The translations under genes were made by a program, and so were the position numbers. DNA of 64,000 nucleotides from Patiria miniata (lineage: Eukaryota > Echinodermata > Asteroidea > Valvatida > Asterinidae): the NCBI RefSeq assembly GCF_015706575.1, contig NW_024037057.1, positions 6,877,203-6,941,202 of the forward strand, in the 5' to 3' direction. The notes beneath the pieces were generated by a model that was given only the letters and a program-made list of their open reading frames with translations, did no database searches and was not told where the DNA came from. The first letter of the stretch is position 1. The number at the start of each line of letters is the position of its first letter. Shown here piece by piece: positions 1 through 10,544 of this stretch.

Positions 1-53
1 AAATACAGTTCGTGGTATATTTTCACAATTTTGCTCTGTATGATTTTATACAG

Positions 54-2007
54 GCAACTTGAAGAGTCTGACGCGACATCTGCAGAAATCTTACATTTTG
101 TGTTCAGCCTAAACTTATTCATAATGCCCTCTACCAGTGAGAAACCGTACGCGTGCGACATCTGCGGAAAATCGTATGTGCAGAAAGGAGGCCTCAGGTC
201 ACACAAGATGACCCACACCGGCGAGAAACCGTACGCATGCGACATCTGCGAGAAATCGTTTAGGGACAAATTAGGCCTCGGGCTACACCAGAGGATCCAC
301 ACGGGCGAGAAACCGTACACATGCGACATCTGCGGGAAAGCCTTCACGCAAAGCGGAAGCCTCGTGCTGCACAAGAGGACCCACACCGGTGAGAAACCGT
401 ACGCATGCGACATCTGCGGAAAATCGTTTGCGGCGACTGGAAGCCTCAGTAAACATACGAGGACCCACACCGGCGAGAAGCCGTACGAATGCGACATCTG
501 CGGGAAATCGTTCTCAGAAAACGGAAGCCTGAAGCTACATAAGAGGATCCACACCAATGAGAAACCGCACACATGCGACATCTGTGGACACTCGTTCTCG
601 CAAATTGGAAACCTCAAAAAACACCAGAGGACGCACAACAGTGACAAATTGTTCGCATGCGACATTTGCGGGGAATCATTCACGGAGAGAGTAATTCTTC
701 GGCAACACAAGAAGACCCACACTAGCGAGAAACCGTACACATGCGACATCTGCGGCAAATCGGTCGCACTGAACGGAAACCTTAAACTACACAAGCTGAC
801 CCACACCAATGAGAAACCGTACGCATGCGACACCTGCGGAAAAACCTTCGCGCGGAATGGACACCTCAATCGCCACAAGAAGATCCACACCGGCGAGAAA
901 CCGTACACCTGCGACATCTGCGGCAAATCAGTCGCGCTGAAAGAGAACCTCAAACTGCACCAGATGACCCACAATGAGAAATCGTTCAGATGCGACATCT
1001 GCGGAAGACGGCTCTCGACGAAAGGGACTTTTAGGCAACACCAATTGACCCACACCAATGAGAAACCGTACGCATGCGACATGTGCGGAAAATCATTCTT
1101 GTGGAGTTTAAGCCTCAAGCTTCACAAGGCGACCCACAGCGACGAGAAACCGTACACATGCGACATCTGCGGAAAATCGTTCCCGTATAATCAAAGCCTC
1201 AAGGAACACAAGAAGACCCACACCGATGACAAACCGCTCGGATGCGACATCTGCGGGAAATCTTACAAGTTTGCGAATAGCCTCAGAATGCACAGAATGA
1301 CACACACAGGTGAGAAACCGTACGCGTGCGACATCTGCGAGAAAACGTTCGCGCAGAATTCAGGCCTGAGGCTACACAAAAAGACCCACACCAACGATAA
1401 ACCCTACGTATGCGACAACTGTGGGAAAGCGTTTATGCACGTTGGAAGCCTCAAGAAACACCAGATAACCCACACCAATGAGAAACCGTACGCATGCGAC
1501 ATCTGCGGAAAATCGTTCGCGCGGAATGAATACCTTAAGGTACACAAGATGACCCACACCGGTGAGAAACCGCACACGTGTGTCATCTGCGGGAAATCAT
1601 ATGCACAGAAAGGACAGCTTAATCGACACAAAATGACCCACACATATGACAAGCCGTGCAGATGTGACATCTGTGGACAATCTTACAAATATACGGATCA
1701 GTTGAACCGGCACGCGATGACCCACACCAGTGAGAACCCGTACGCATGCGACATCTGTGGGAAATCGTTCGTGTGCGAAAACTACCTGAAAATGCACAAG
1801 AAGATCCACGACGACAATAGGGAGAGACCATTTACTTGTAGCTTCTGTGGCAAAGGGTTTACGGACAAAATCAAGGTTCGGCGGCATGAGAGGATCCACA
1901 CCAATGAGAAACCGTTCACATGTGACATTTGTGGCAAATCGTATAGGTGGAGCTCGAGCCTTCAAAAGCATTTCAAAGCTACAGACCATCATTTGCAGCC
2001 ATCCTAA
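54..2007 (+). CDS. ZNF-A: 22-finger C2H2 zinc-finger protein, terminal exon
   Basis: Terminal coding exon of a C2H2 zinc-finger protein, expected to bind DNA in the nucleus. A pyrimidine-rich tract ending TTATACAG puts the acceptor at 52-53. The frame is open from there (QLEESDATSAEILHF...) to the stop at 2005-2007, so earlier exons lie left of the window. If translation began inside this exon, the first good ATG is at 124 (MPSTSEKPYACD). About 22 fingers of CX2CX12HX3H follow, joined by T(G/N)EKP linkers. Finger 10 has a one-residue-short linker, and finger 20 is followed by a longer linker (DDNRERP). The last finger has an unusual His spacing (HFKATDH). No KRAB, SCAN, BTB or ZAD domain is visible. 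It is the only A-G copy with no internal stop and an open path from the acceptor, so it is the likeliest functional member. Binding specificity is not predicted. Confidence 0.9.
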
Positions 2008-2394
2008 CTGTAACTGACGTCATAACAATGTAATGAGTCTTGAAAATCATACTTGATTAAAGATCGTAACGGGACTAAAATTCCTGTGAAGTGATTCTTT
2101 CTGGCAAGCTGTCATTTGGAAGAAAACAGTGAAAGAAGACCATTTCCACCGTGGGTCTAAAGGCGCATTTCTGGAAATTTCCGTTTAGTACATTGTTCAT
2201 GTAGTTCGTTTTTAATTACTCGAAGCGTGCACAAGCGGTGACACATTGTATATACATTGTATATACAATGTATATACATTGTAAATGATATTAGTTGCTC
2301 ACATTTGAGTAGTTTTACCTTCATTTGTAGCATAGGATGAAATTAACCAATTTCTTGAGAGTGAGGCATGTGAGAGTGTCCTGAATACATTGTA
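2008..2394. other. 3' flank of ZNF-A with possible polyA signal
   Basis: No coding frame is seen. An ATTAAA hexamer at 2056-2061, 49 bases after the stop, is the only nearby candidate polyA signal. Around 2245-2285 there is a short palindromic run built from ACATTGTATATAC units. Confidence 0.45.
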
Positions 2395-2463
2395 CAGTCG
2401 AACACCTTTATAACAAGGTCCTTGGGACTTTATGAATTCCACCTTGTTATAGTTTGAACAATA

Positions 2464-2702
2464 GGGAGGTTTCGCAAGCGAACGGATACGCTTACACTTA
2501 CGTTTAGCTATCCGTATCCGTTTTTTACTTACGTGTAGCGAGCGAGATATGCGTGTCGTCTGCACGTATGACGTCATACGCCACTCACTATCCGCTAAAC
2601 GTGCAGACGACACGCATATCTCGCTCGCTACACGTAAGTAAAAAACGGATACGGATAGCTAAGCGTAAGTGTAAGCGTATCCGTTCGCTTGCGAAACCTC
2701 CC
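2464..2702. mobile_element. Near-perfect foldback MITE
   Basis: Two arms of about 105 bases are inverted copies around a loop near 2575-2605. I noted essentially one difference between them (T/C in the TTACG.TTAG stretch). The outer ends read GGGAGGTTTCGC and its complement, flanked by TA on both sides. It lies inside the older element 2395-2979. The near identity of the arms implies recent insertion or ongoing arm correction. It has no coding capacity. Confidence 0.85.
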
Positions 2703-2758
2703 TAGTATTGGAAAACATACAAAAACAAAGACATGGGACCTGAAATTTTGCTTGTTAA

Positions 2759-2945
2759 CAGTCGACTCTCGTTAGTACAAACTCTGTTGATACAAAATTC
2801 TGGTTATAACAAACATAAAGCCTGAGTCCCAACTATGCATTTATATGCACAATAAATGGGACTGATGTTCCTCTTAATACAAAATTCTGACATAACAAAC
2901 AATTTGGCTAGGTCCGAACGAGTTTGGTATAACGAGACTCGACTG
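2759..2945. mobile_element. Inner pogo-like MITE, family CAGTCGACTCTCGTTA
   Basis: Inverted ends CAGTCGACTCTCGTTAGTAC and its complement bound a 187-base element. TA follows the right end; the left flank is AA. Relatives lie at 26251-26433, 31158-31341 and 46872-47063. The interior shares phrases such as AATGGGAC and CTTAATACAAAATTCTG with them. No protein is encoded. Family placement by ends and TA target is an inference. Confidence 0.75.
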
Positions 2946-2979
2946 TATTAACAGCGCTCTTCTTATCAGGGTTCGACTG

Positions 2980-3355
2980 TAGTTCACAGTTTCACTTTTG
3001 ATGGAACAGTGTGATATTTTAAAAATAACTGCTTTTGAAACGTGTTTGTTCATTCTTGTATGTAATCAAAATGCTACCATGCACATATTATGTGAAGGAC
3101 ATGTACCCTTTATTATGTTGAAGCAAGTTTATACAGCTTTAAATTTAGAACGACACTTTTTTTTAATGATTAATTTTACTGTATAACTGAGCGTGATTCA
3201 CAGTGCCTTCCTGAAATGACATCAGAGCAACGACGCCCTCAGTTGTTCGGAAAGCAGGGACATTTTTAAAATTTAAAATTAACCAAAAAGGGATGTCAAA
3301 TAGTTTACATACATTTTAGAGGAGTAGAAATTTGCACAAAATAATAATTTTTTTA
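2980..3355. repeat. Duplicated 3' flank shared with ZNF-C and ZNF-D units
   Basis: The stretch around 3190-3300 (TGACATCAGAGCAACG, then CGCCCTCAGTTGTTCGG, then AAAAAGGGATGTC) matches 11880-11990 and 18465-18570 in the same order. This shows the 3' flank was duplicated along with the finger exon. No gene is seen. Confidence 0.7.
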
Positions 3356-3720
3356 ACAGTGACATTCATGTCGGCCGACCACCGTTGGAAAAACCTAACT
3401 ATTTTTCAACTACTTATCCAAATTTACCATTTTTTTGTCCAAATTTTGTTTGCTATTGGTTACATGTTCATGAACGGGTGCAGGCAGGCTAGACTGGTTC
3501 CCTTACCTTACAATTTTCCGGCATCTATAAATATTGATCTAGTTCATCTTGAGTGGAGTCGGGGAACCAGACTGCTTGAACATTTTTGTTTTTCTTGGTT
3601 TTTCCAGCATTTTCAAACACAAAACTTCAAACATGTTAGTGTAACAATATTTGATCTATTAACCCCTCAATTAGTTCATTTTTTGAAAATTACAGCAAAA
3701 GCCAATGATGTACATTCCCT
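3356..3720 (+). mobile_element. TTAA-site MITE, copy a, left end truncated
   Basis: The right end (ATGTACATTCCCT followed by TTAA at 3721-3724), the TCGGCCGA palindrome core near 3372, and the inverted pair CTGGTTCCCTTACC / GGGGAACCAGACTG match the full copies at 12033, 24840, 38489 and 53789. The left terminal repeat is not recognisable. Confidence 0.6.
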
Positions 3721-3724
3721 TTAA

Positions 3725-4026
3725 GTGTTGAGAAGCTTTTAGTCGTACAATATTGAAAATAATTTTGGGTCCTATTTTAGTAAGCCTGATCTATGCACAT
3801 GCGCAGTAGGAGACGCTTGTACACTCGCCTGGGGCTGTTTTTGTGTTTTTGACTGCACGTATTGTTTTGTGGTTTGTTTTCAATTATCAAAAGAATTATT
3901 AAAATTTAATTTGAAAGGGAAAACATTTCTGTATCAGCCATGCCTTTTATTATTAAACATTTACAAACCATTTTCCCTAATTCTCTGAGATTCGTCACTG
4001 AATTTGTTATTGTTACGCCTTGATAT
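3725..4026. other. Non-coding, nothing recognised
   Basis: AT-rich sequence without a convincing frame, terminal repeats or RNA gene. Confidence 0.5.
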
Positions 4027-5325
4027 CTTTCAAACCAAGTATTTTTTTAGGGGGGGGGGTAAATTTGGCCTTTTGTTTTGAAGCTAGTTATGATCCACTC
4101 TATCTTTGATTTCCTGAAAATATCTGAGTTTGGTAAGTGGGGATCCGTGGGGGGGGGGGGGGGTGTCAAACCCCCCTGCACCGACTCCCACACCCCCACC
4201 AAAAAAAAAACTAATCTTAGAAATATAGTGAAAATAATGTACCCCCCCCCCCCTGCTCTGACTGCAAAAACATTATGTCAAATATAGGAATACTGATAAT
4301 AATTAAATGTATGTCCACCGGAGTACGGCGGATCCAGGGGAAGGTGGGGGACGAAAGCCATGCCCCGCCCCCCCCCAAAAAAAAAACCCAATTTTTTTTT
4401 AAGTGACGTCGCAATAAAGGCAAGTACATGTACTGCATTTACCAGCATCAAAAAGATTTGGTTAAAGTGGTCAGAAACTGCCTCAGATCGCACCACAGAG
4501 CGTCTAGAATCAAAAAAATATGTTCGGGCCCTCAAACGGGCCCCGAAACCCACGCCCTTTTTTGGGGGACCCACTTTTTGGTGGACGATTTTTTTTTGGC
4601 CACCTCCCCCGAAAAATTGTGTTCTGGATCTGCCCTTGCGCCAGAGGCGTATGCAGCATGTGGTAACGTGCAACCAGCTGTGGTAATTTGTGTATTTGTA
4701 CATCGTCGGATTTGAACAGCGCCCGTTGAAAGTGTGGTACGTGAGTACGAGACCCCCTTCCCCAGGCGCGGTTCTACGGGGGGGGGGGGGGGGGCTGTAG
4801 CCCCCCCCCTATTTTTTTGTCTAGCCCACCCCCCCCCCCCCCCAATAAATTCCGTAAAAAAAAATTGCATTAGCAAAAAGAAGGATTGTGATGTACATGA
4901 TGCGAACGGTCTCCCCCTAAAGAAGAAACTGCCGTGACAAGGGTGCATTAGTTAATATAGTGTGAATGATTTTAGGATTTTATTGGCGCTCCCCATTGAA
5001 AATATGGCATGAGCCCCCCCCCCCCCCCCACCCCCCCCCCACCCCCCTCCCCCACCTATTGATTTTCGGAGGCCTAAGTGTCTGGAAAAAATAACCTGTC
5101 TACATTTCAGCACGCCTCCCTGAAAAAATTCTGGATCCACCGTGCTAGCCCCCCCCCCCCCCCAAAAAAATATTGGTTCTAGAACCACGCCTGCCCTTCC
5201 CCCTTCCCATTATTGATTTTCAAGGAGGCAGAGGCCGGGGAAAATCAACTGTCTACATTCAGTACTGATTCGCTGATGAAACACCCCGGCCCCCTCCCGC
5301 AATCATTTCTGGATCCGCCCCTGTT
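4027..5325. repeat. Mosaic of poly-G/poly-C repeats with GGATCCGCC-type ends
   Basis: Long G and C runs (for example 4149-4162, 4779-4794, 4829-4843, 5014-5051, 5151-5162) alternate with recurring short phrases such as TCTGGATCYRCC. A block at 4476-4560 (CTCAGATCGCACCACAGAGC and GGGCCCCGAAACCCACGCC) recurs at 35805-35882 and 35989-36074. It looks like several small elements inserted into one another, with unstable homopolymers. The open frames here are low complexity and are not genes. Confidence 0.65.
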
Positions 5326-5671
5326 CGGTCATCAATCGAATTTTTTTTTTCATACAAATGGCTGAGCCGTGTGGTTTCACTCTTGCGTTCCCATCGTCTT
5401 TCTTGATCGCTTCTTCAGTCACTGTCTCGATCCCCTGATCTTCATCGATCCTTTTCAAAGGGTTGGTTGTCTTTGATTGTTCATTCAATTGTGTTCAGTT
5501 ATACATGTAGGTCCTTGTGGCTGCATGGTGTGTGCACGTATGTACATGTACATTGTGTATAATGTAAGGTACATATATGGAGTACATTGTAGGAGCATGA
5601 TAGGAATGGCATTTACTGATTTTTTTTAAGGGGTTTCACCTTTTGCATTCTGTGTTATTTTACTCACACAG
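5326..5671. other. Intron end upstream of ZNF-B
   Basis: Non-coding. It ends in a pyrimidine-rich tract and TCACACAG (acceptor 5670-5671), which matches the acceptor of ZNF-A. The next bases, GCAACTTGAAGAG, are identical in A and B. Confidence 0.6.
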
Positions 5672-5788
5672 GCAACTTGAAGAGTGCGACTAAGACGAGA
5701 CAACTGACTTAACGGAGGATACAGTGTCAGGCAAACCACATCCAAATCATGACTGCAAAGAGATCCGCACCAATGCAAATTCTTACGC

Positions 5789-8020
5789 GTGCGTTTATGC
5801 GGCGAATCCTTTACATTAAAACTTTCCCTCGAGCGACACTGGATGACTCGACACACCGATGACAGGCCGCTTGGATGTGACATCTGCGGACAATCTTATT
5901 ACAAATTACCGCATCACCTAAAGCAACACAAGATGACCCACACCAATAAGAAACCGTACACATGCGACATCTGCGGGATATCGTTTGTGCGGAATGTTAC
6001 CCTCAAGCGACACACGATGACTCACATCAATGAGAAACCGTTCACATCCGACATCTGCGGGAAATCGTTTGTGCAGAATGGACAACTCAAGCAACACAAG
6101 ATGACCCACACCAATGAGAAACCGTACACATGCGACATCTGCGGGATATCGTTTGTGCGGAATGTTACCCTCAAGCGACACACGATGACTCACCCCAATG
6201 AGAAACCGTACACATGCGACATCTGTGGGAAATCGTTTGCGAAGAATGGACAACTCAAGCAACACAAGATGACCCACACCAATGAGAAACCGTTCACATG
6301 CGACATCTGCGGGATATCGTTTGTGCAGAATGGACAACTCAAGCAACACAAGATGATCCACACCAATGAGAAACCGTACGCATGCGACATCTGTGGGAAA
6401 TCGTTTGCGCAGAACAGATACCTCAAGCAACACAAGATGATCCCCACCAATGACAAACCGTACGCATGCGACATCTGTGGAAAGTCGTTCACCCAGAAAG
6501 CCAACATGCTTCAGCACCTGCTGATCCACGCGGACGAGAAACCGTTCGAGTGCGACTACTGTGGACAGCTGTTCCGTCATCAGTGTAACCGCCAAAGACA
6601 TATGAGAACCCACATCAATGAGAAATCGTACACATGCGACATCTGCGGGATATCGTTTGAGCGGAATGATACCCTCAAGCGACACACGATGACTCACACA
6701 AATGAGAAACCGTTCACGTACGACATCTGCGGAAAATCGTTTGTGCAGAATGGACAACTCAAGCAACACAAGATGACCCACACCAATAAGAAACCGTACA
6801 CATGCGACATCTGCGGGATATCGTTTGTGCGGAATGATAACCTCAAGCGACACACGATGATTCACACCAATGAGAAACCGTACACATGCAACATCTGCGG
6901 GAAATCGTTTGTGCAGAGCGGATACCTCAAGCAACACAAGATGACCCACACCAATGAGAAACCGTACACATGTGACATCTGTGGGAAATCGTTTGCGCAG
7001 AACAGATACCTCAAGCAACACAAGATGATCCACACCAATGAGAAACCGTACACATGCGACATCTGTGGGAAATCGTTTGCGCAGAACAGAGACCTCAAGC
7101 GACACAAGAGGATCCACACCAATGACAAACCGTACGCATGCGACATCTGTGGGAAATCGTTTGCGCAGAACAGATACCTCAAGCAACACAAGATGATCCC
7201 CACCAATGACAAACCGTACGCATGCGACATCTGTGGAAAGTCGTTCACCCAGAAAGCCAACATGCTTCAGCACCTGCTGATCCACGCGGACGAGAAACCG
7301 TTCGAGTGCGACTACTGTGGACAGCTGTTCCGTCATCAGTGTAACCGCCAAAGACATATGAGAACCCACATCAATGAGAAATCGTACACATGCGACATCT
7401 GCGGGATATCGTTTGAGCGGAATGATACCCTCAAGCGACACACGATGACTCACACAAATGAGAAACCGTTCACGTACGACATCTGCGGAAAATCGTTTGT
7501 GCAGAATGGACAACTCAAGCAACACAAGATGACCCACACCAATAAGAAACCGTACACATGCGACATCTGCGGGATATCGTTTGTGCGGAATGATAACCTC
7601 AAGCGACACACGATGATTCACACCAATGAGAAACCGTACACATGCAACATCTGCGGGAAATCGTTTGTGCAGAGCGGATACCTCAAGCAACACAAGATGA
7701 CCCACACCAATGAGAAACCGTACACATGTGACATCTGTGGGAAATCGTTTGCGCAGAACAGATACCTCAAGCAACACAAGATGATCCACACCAATGAGAA
7801 ACCGTACACATGCGACATCTGTGGGAAATCGTTTGCGCAGAACAGAGACCTCAAGCGACACAAGAGGATCCACACCAATGACAAACCGTCCGCATGCGAC
7901 ATCTGTGGAAAGTCGTTCACCCAGAAAGCCAACATGCTTAAGCACCTGCTGATCCACGCGGACGAGAAACCGTTCGAGTGCGACTACAGACTGTGGACAG
8001 CTGTTCCGTCATCAGTGTAA
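5789..8020 (+). CDS. ZNF-B: about 26-finger C2H2 protein with internal 9-finger duplication
   Basis: Terminal-exon C2H2 array, a putative nuclear DNA-binding protein. The frame opens at 5789, but its first ATG is 5843, in the first, incomplete finger. One base appears missing between TACGCGTGC and TGCGGCGAA, and the frame from the acceptor at 5672 stops within seven codons. The upstream reading path is therefore broken, and use of 5843 is inferred. About 25 full-length fingers follow, most with TNEKP linkers. Several have lost a zinc ligand: FTSDIC near 6050, FTYDIC near 6718 and 7474, and HKMIP near 6440 and 7196. The unit 6377-7132 repeats at 7133-7888 and starts a third time. A 4-base insertion (AGAC) after GACTAC near 7987 shifts the last finger into a stop. 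It is either a young decaying gene or a shortened product. Confidence 0.8.
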   Translation: MRLCGESFTLKLSLERHWMTRHTDDRPLGCDICGQSYYKLPHHLKQHKMTHTNKKPYTCDICGISFVRNVTLKRHTMTHINEKPFTSDICGKSFVQNGQLKQHKMTHTNEKPYTCDICGISFVRNVTLKRHTMTHPNEKPYTCDICGKSFAKNGQLKQHKMTHTNEKPFTCDICGISFVQNGQLKQHKMIHTNEKPYACDICGKSFAQNRYLKQHKMIPTNDKPYACDICGKSFTQKANMLQHLLIHADEKPFECDYCGQLFRHQCNRQRHMRTHINEKSYTCDICGISFERNDTLKRHTMTHTNEKPFTYDICGKSFVQNGQLKQHKMTHTNKKPYTCDICGISFVRNDNLKRHTMIHTNEKPYTCNICGKSFVQSGYLKQHKMTHTNEKPYTCDICGKSFAQNRYLKQHKMIHTNEKPYTCDICGKSFAQNRDLKRHKRIHTNDKPYACDICGKSFAQNRYLKQHKMIPTNDKPYACDICGKSFTQKANMLQHLLIHADEKPFECDYCGQLFRHQCNRQRHMRTHINEKSYTCDICGISFERNDTLKRHTMTHTNEKPFTYDICGKSFVQNGQLKQHKMTHTNKKPYTCDICGISFVRNDNLKRHTMIHTNEKPYTCNICGKSFVQSGYLKQHKMTHTNEKPYTCDICGKSFAQNRYLKQHKMIHTNEKPYTCDICGKSFAQNRDLKRHKRIHTNDKPSACDICGKSFTQKANMLKHLLIHADEKPFECDYRLWTAVPSSV
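6377..7888 (+). repeat. Tandem duplication of a 756-bp, nine-finger block
   Basis: Block 6377-7132 is followed by a copy at 7133-7888, exactly nine fingers of 84 bases. By eye they are the same, including the ligand-losing codons (HKMIP and FTYDIC). A third, partial copy of the next finger begins at 7889 with Q to K and Y to S changes. Such a block arises by unequal exchange between fingers in register. Confidence 0.9.
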
Positions 8021-8771
8021 CCTCCAAAGACATATGAGAACCCACACCAATGAGAAATCGTATTAAAACTTGCGACGTGTGAGGCAGATGATTTACGACG
8101 AAACCCTGCCTTATCAAACATCTACCAACCCACACTAATTAGGAAAGGCCGTACCGTTGGACATTTGCGGCACATTCTTCGCACGGTGGTTCGACCCTCA
8201 CACATCACGAGCGGCGGATTCACGCCGATAGGTAAGGCCAAATAAAACAAAACATGTTTAGCGTCCCTGCCGCTTTCTTTCTGGACATCGCCTCCTTTTT
8301 GGGGCTCCATGCATCCTTTTTATCAAAATGCAGGACGCTAAACTTTGGCTTTTTTTGTATTTTGGCCTAACTGTCAGCAACGAGGGGCGAGCCCGAGCAA
8401 CAATGTACATTGGTTTGTTTCAAACAGTGATAGATATATGCGCTGTATCATTGAGTGCGAATGACTTTATAGAAGAACCATTGTCAACATATGGCGGTCA
8501 TGAGTATGAGTGGATGGAACGTTCTTTGACCTGTTGAATGAACTGGAAGATGTATCCGCAAGGCCCACCACCAGCGGGTAGTACAACTCGCTACGTATAT
8601 TTCTACATCAGCAATTAGCGAAACGAGGCTTTTGATAACCAGCGATGCGACCAGACCCAGTAGGTTCCAAATAGTCGACAAGCGTAGTCCAACCATCGTC
8701 GACTAGACGACAGCGTTCGGGCTTACTTAGTCGAACTATTGTTAACAACAGTTCTTGCGCGAACCTGCCCC
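8021..8771. other. 3' flank of ZNF-B with decayed finger remnants
   Basis: At 8022-8140, phrases such as CATATGAGAACCCACACC and CCAACCCACACTAAT are remains of further fingers, out of frame. An AATAAA lies at 8241-8246. Nothing else is recognised up to the transposon at 8772. Confidence 0.5.
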
Positions 8772-9042
8772 TAGCCTTTCGCTAAGGCTTATTAGAGCGG
8801 TGAAGCTGCGAAATCAGGAAGCGACTTTAGCAAAGACCAACTAAGTCATCGTTCGCGAGTTTGAGTGGCGAACTCCACGATGCCTTTTCTAACTTGACTA
8901 ATTAGGCGCGTGCGTAGGCGCGTCACGCGTCCGGTAGTAGTCACGCGCACATTCGATAAGGTATGTGATTGGTTGGAATTTTGCTACCCTAAATCGAGTA
9001 ATAAAGAAAAACATAAGAAATTTGTGACTTGGCGAAAGGCTA
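8772..9042 (+). mobile_element. Mutator-like MITE, short copy, 9-bp target duplication
   Basis: Starts TAGCCTTTCGCTAAGGCTTA and ends GGCGAAAGGCTA, flanked by ACCTGCCCC (8063 bases after the window's first 700; positions 8763-8771) and ACTTGCCCC (9043-9051), a 9-bp duplication with one change. It shares its left 120 bases and the GATTGGTTGGAATTTTGCTA region with the full copy at 14831-15497. Most of the right terminal repeat is lost. No protein is encoded. Confidence 0.75.
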
Positions 9043-9501
9043 ACTTGCCCCAGACTGACAATTCTGATCGTTCAAAGGCAATTTAGCAAATTGGTTAACG
9101 GCACTTCTCATTGGACAAACTATAGACGTGTTTCACACAAACTTCGAAACACATGCCATGAGTGATTGACAGAACAGTACATAACTTTATAGTGCATGCT
9201 TCATGATCAAAAATCATAAATACTCGGGGCATGGAGTTGTCATGTGTTTTTAAGTGACCAATTCTTTGTTTTATTTTCAGTTGTTTTATACAATTATTGT
9301 CACAAACTGTTAATAATTGTTCAATAAATTGATTGTTGTACCAAATATTTGTGTGGAATGTTTTGTACTTTCGATTGCACTTTTATTCAAATAAGTCCAC
9401 CATGAGATAGTTTGTATGCCGGTTTGACGTTCGATGCCAAGTTAGGTGTAAATTTGCGGTCTTATAATTTAGGCTACAGTGAATCAGAAAATCAACAAAA
9501 A
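9043..9501. other. Non-coding, nothing recognised
   Basis: AT-rich sequence with no convincing gene, RNA or terminal repeat. Confidence 0.5.
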
Positions 9502-9800
9502 GCAGCGAATTATTTTTCCCGAAACGAGATCCGACAATATCAAAAGCGGGCGCTCTCTCCCCCCCCCCCCCTCTCTCTCTCTCTTTGCGTTATGCATATC
9601 CATGATGACCAGGCTAATAGAGAATAAGTAATATAACAAGGAATAATGTGTTTTTAAATCACCGACGATTGTCTGCTGATTCGTGGACTGGTTGGAAGTA
9701 GTCCTGACGTCTAATCAGGTGATCATGAATATGCATAACGCAAAGAGAGCGCCCTCTTTAGATATTGTTGGATCTCGTTTGGGAAAGAAGAATTCGCTGC
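9502..9800. mobile_element. Foldback element with about 90-base arms
   Basis: The left arm (GCAGCGAATTATTTTTCCCG through GCGTTATGCATAT) is the inverted copy of the right arm (9719-9800, ending AAGAATTCGCTGC). A C-run followed by CT repeats at 9559-9583 interrupts the left arm. One related arm survives at 40132-40205. No target duplication was resolved. Confidence 0.65.
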
Positions 9801-10059
9801 CCGCCCCTCCCCACCCCCTTGTAAAGTGTGTACATCCCAGTGCCCCTCTCTGCCTGTCGCCATTTTGCAATAGGCTGCATGGTTCCGCGCTAACATTATA
9901 TTTGTGATTTTGTATGTAGTGGGCGGGAATAGGCAGTGCTGCATTATGTAATTTGCATACATTATGTATTCAGGATCCATTGCCCGCTAGCGATATTTTT
10001 TTTTTACACAACTATCTGGGGTACTTTGTGCGCTTTCCTATGGGGCTTGGTTTTTATAA

Positions 10060-10330
10060 CCAGGCTTGAGTGGAGGCTACTATTTGTCAACTTGGTACGG
10101 ATTTCGGACTTTATTTCCCGTTTTAAAAAAATCCTCCAGAGCCTCAGATCAGGAAAAGAAAAAGGAAATTGCTGCTATACAAGTAGTATCCGACTGAAAA
10201 ATAACGTTTTTAAGAAACAACTTTAAATTGTTGAAAAAAAGAGCAAAATCTGATTAAGCAGAGCGAGGAATCGAACTCGAGACCTCCAATCACTAGTCAG
10301 CATGCCTAACCACTAGGCAACGGCCGCTAC
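10060..10330 (-). mobile_element. tRNA-derived SINE, copy 1
   Basis: On the minus strand, a tRNA-like head has an A-box-like TTGCCTAGTGGTTAGG (complement of about 10305-10320) and a B box AGTTCGATTCC (complement of 10267-10277). No matching acceptor stem is seen, so this is not a true tRNA gene. The body ends at the left with CGGACTTTATT and AAAAAAATCCTCCA, phrases shared with the copy at 33805-34030. Confidence 0.6.
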
Positions 10331-10544
10331 GCGGCGCTCTACAATCCTATAACCGTGATTCAAGTCGCCTGAAAAATGGGTACCCTGTACTATTGTGTAA
10401 ATAAAATATTCGCTGCCCGCTACCTGTCCAAACTTTCGAAGTCCGCGGAAGACAATAGAGGGATCGCGTACAAGTGTGGTGGGGCCACTAGCTGGAACCA
10501 CCGTTCATGCTGGCTAATTTTTACGAAACTGAATAATAAATGGA

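Larger units (their letters stand above)
2395..2979. mobile_element. Outer pogo-like non-autonomous element (TA target site), interrupted
   Basis: The ends are inverted: CAGTCGAAC at 2395 and GTTCGACTG ending at 2979, each flanked by TA (2393-2394 and 2980-2981). A CAGT.GAAC end with a TA duplication is typical of pogo/Tigger-type Tc1-mariner elements. There is no transposase frame, so it is a MITE. Two other elements sit inside it (2464-2702 and 2759-2945), making it the oldest layer of a three-element nest. The superfamily is inferred from ends and target site only. Confidence 0.65.

Noticed and set aside
4217-4948. Overlapping frames rich in Gly and Pro
   Set aside because: They translate homopolymeric G and C runs and change with run length.
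5918-7957. 679-codon open frame on the minus strand across ZNF-B (and similar ones of up to 595 codons across ZNF-E and 337 across ZNF-D)
   Set aside because: The 84-base finger unit happens to lack stops in antisense, so long frames repeat with it. The translations are periodic, with no domain and no independent start signals.
10258-10326. Minus-strand tRNA gene
   Set aside because: A and B boxes are present, but the ends do not pair into an acceptor stem and the body continues as a SINE.
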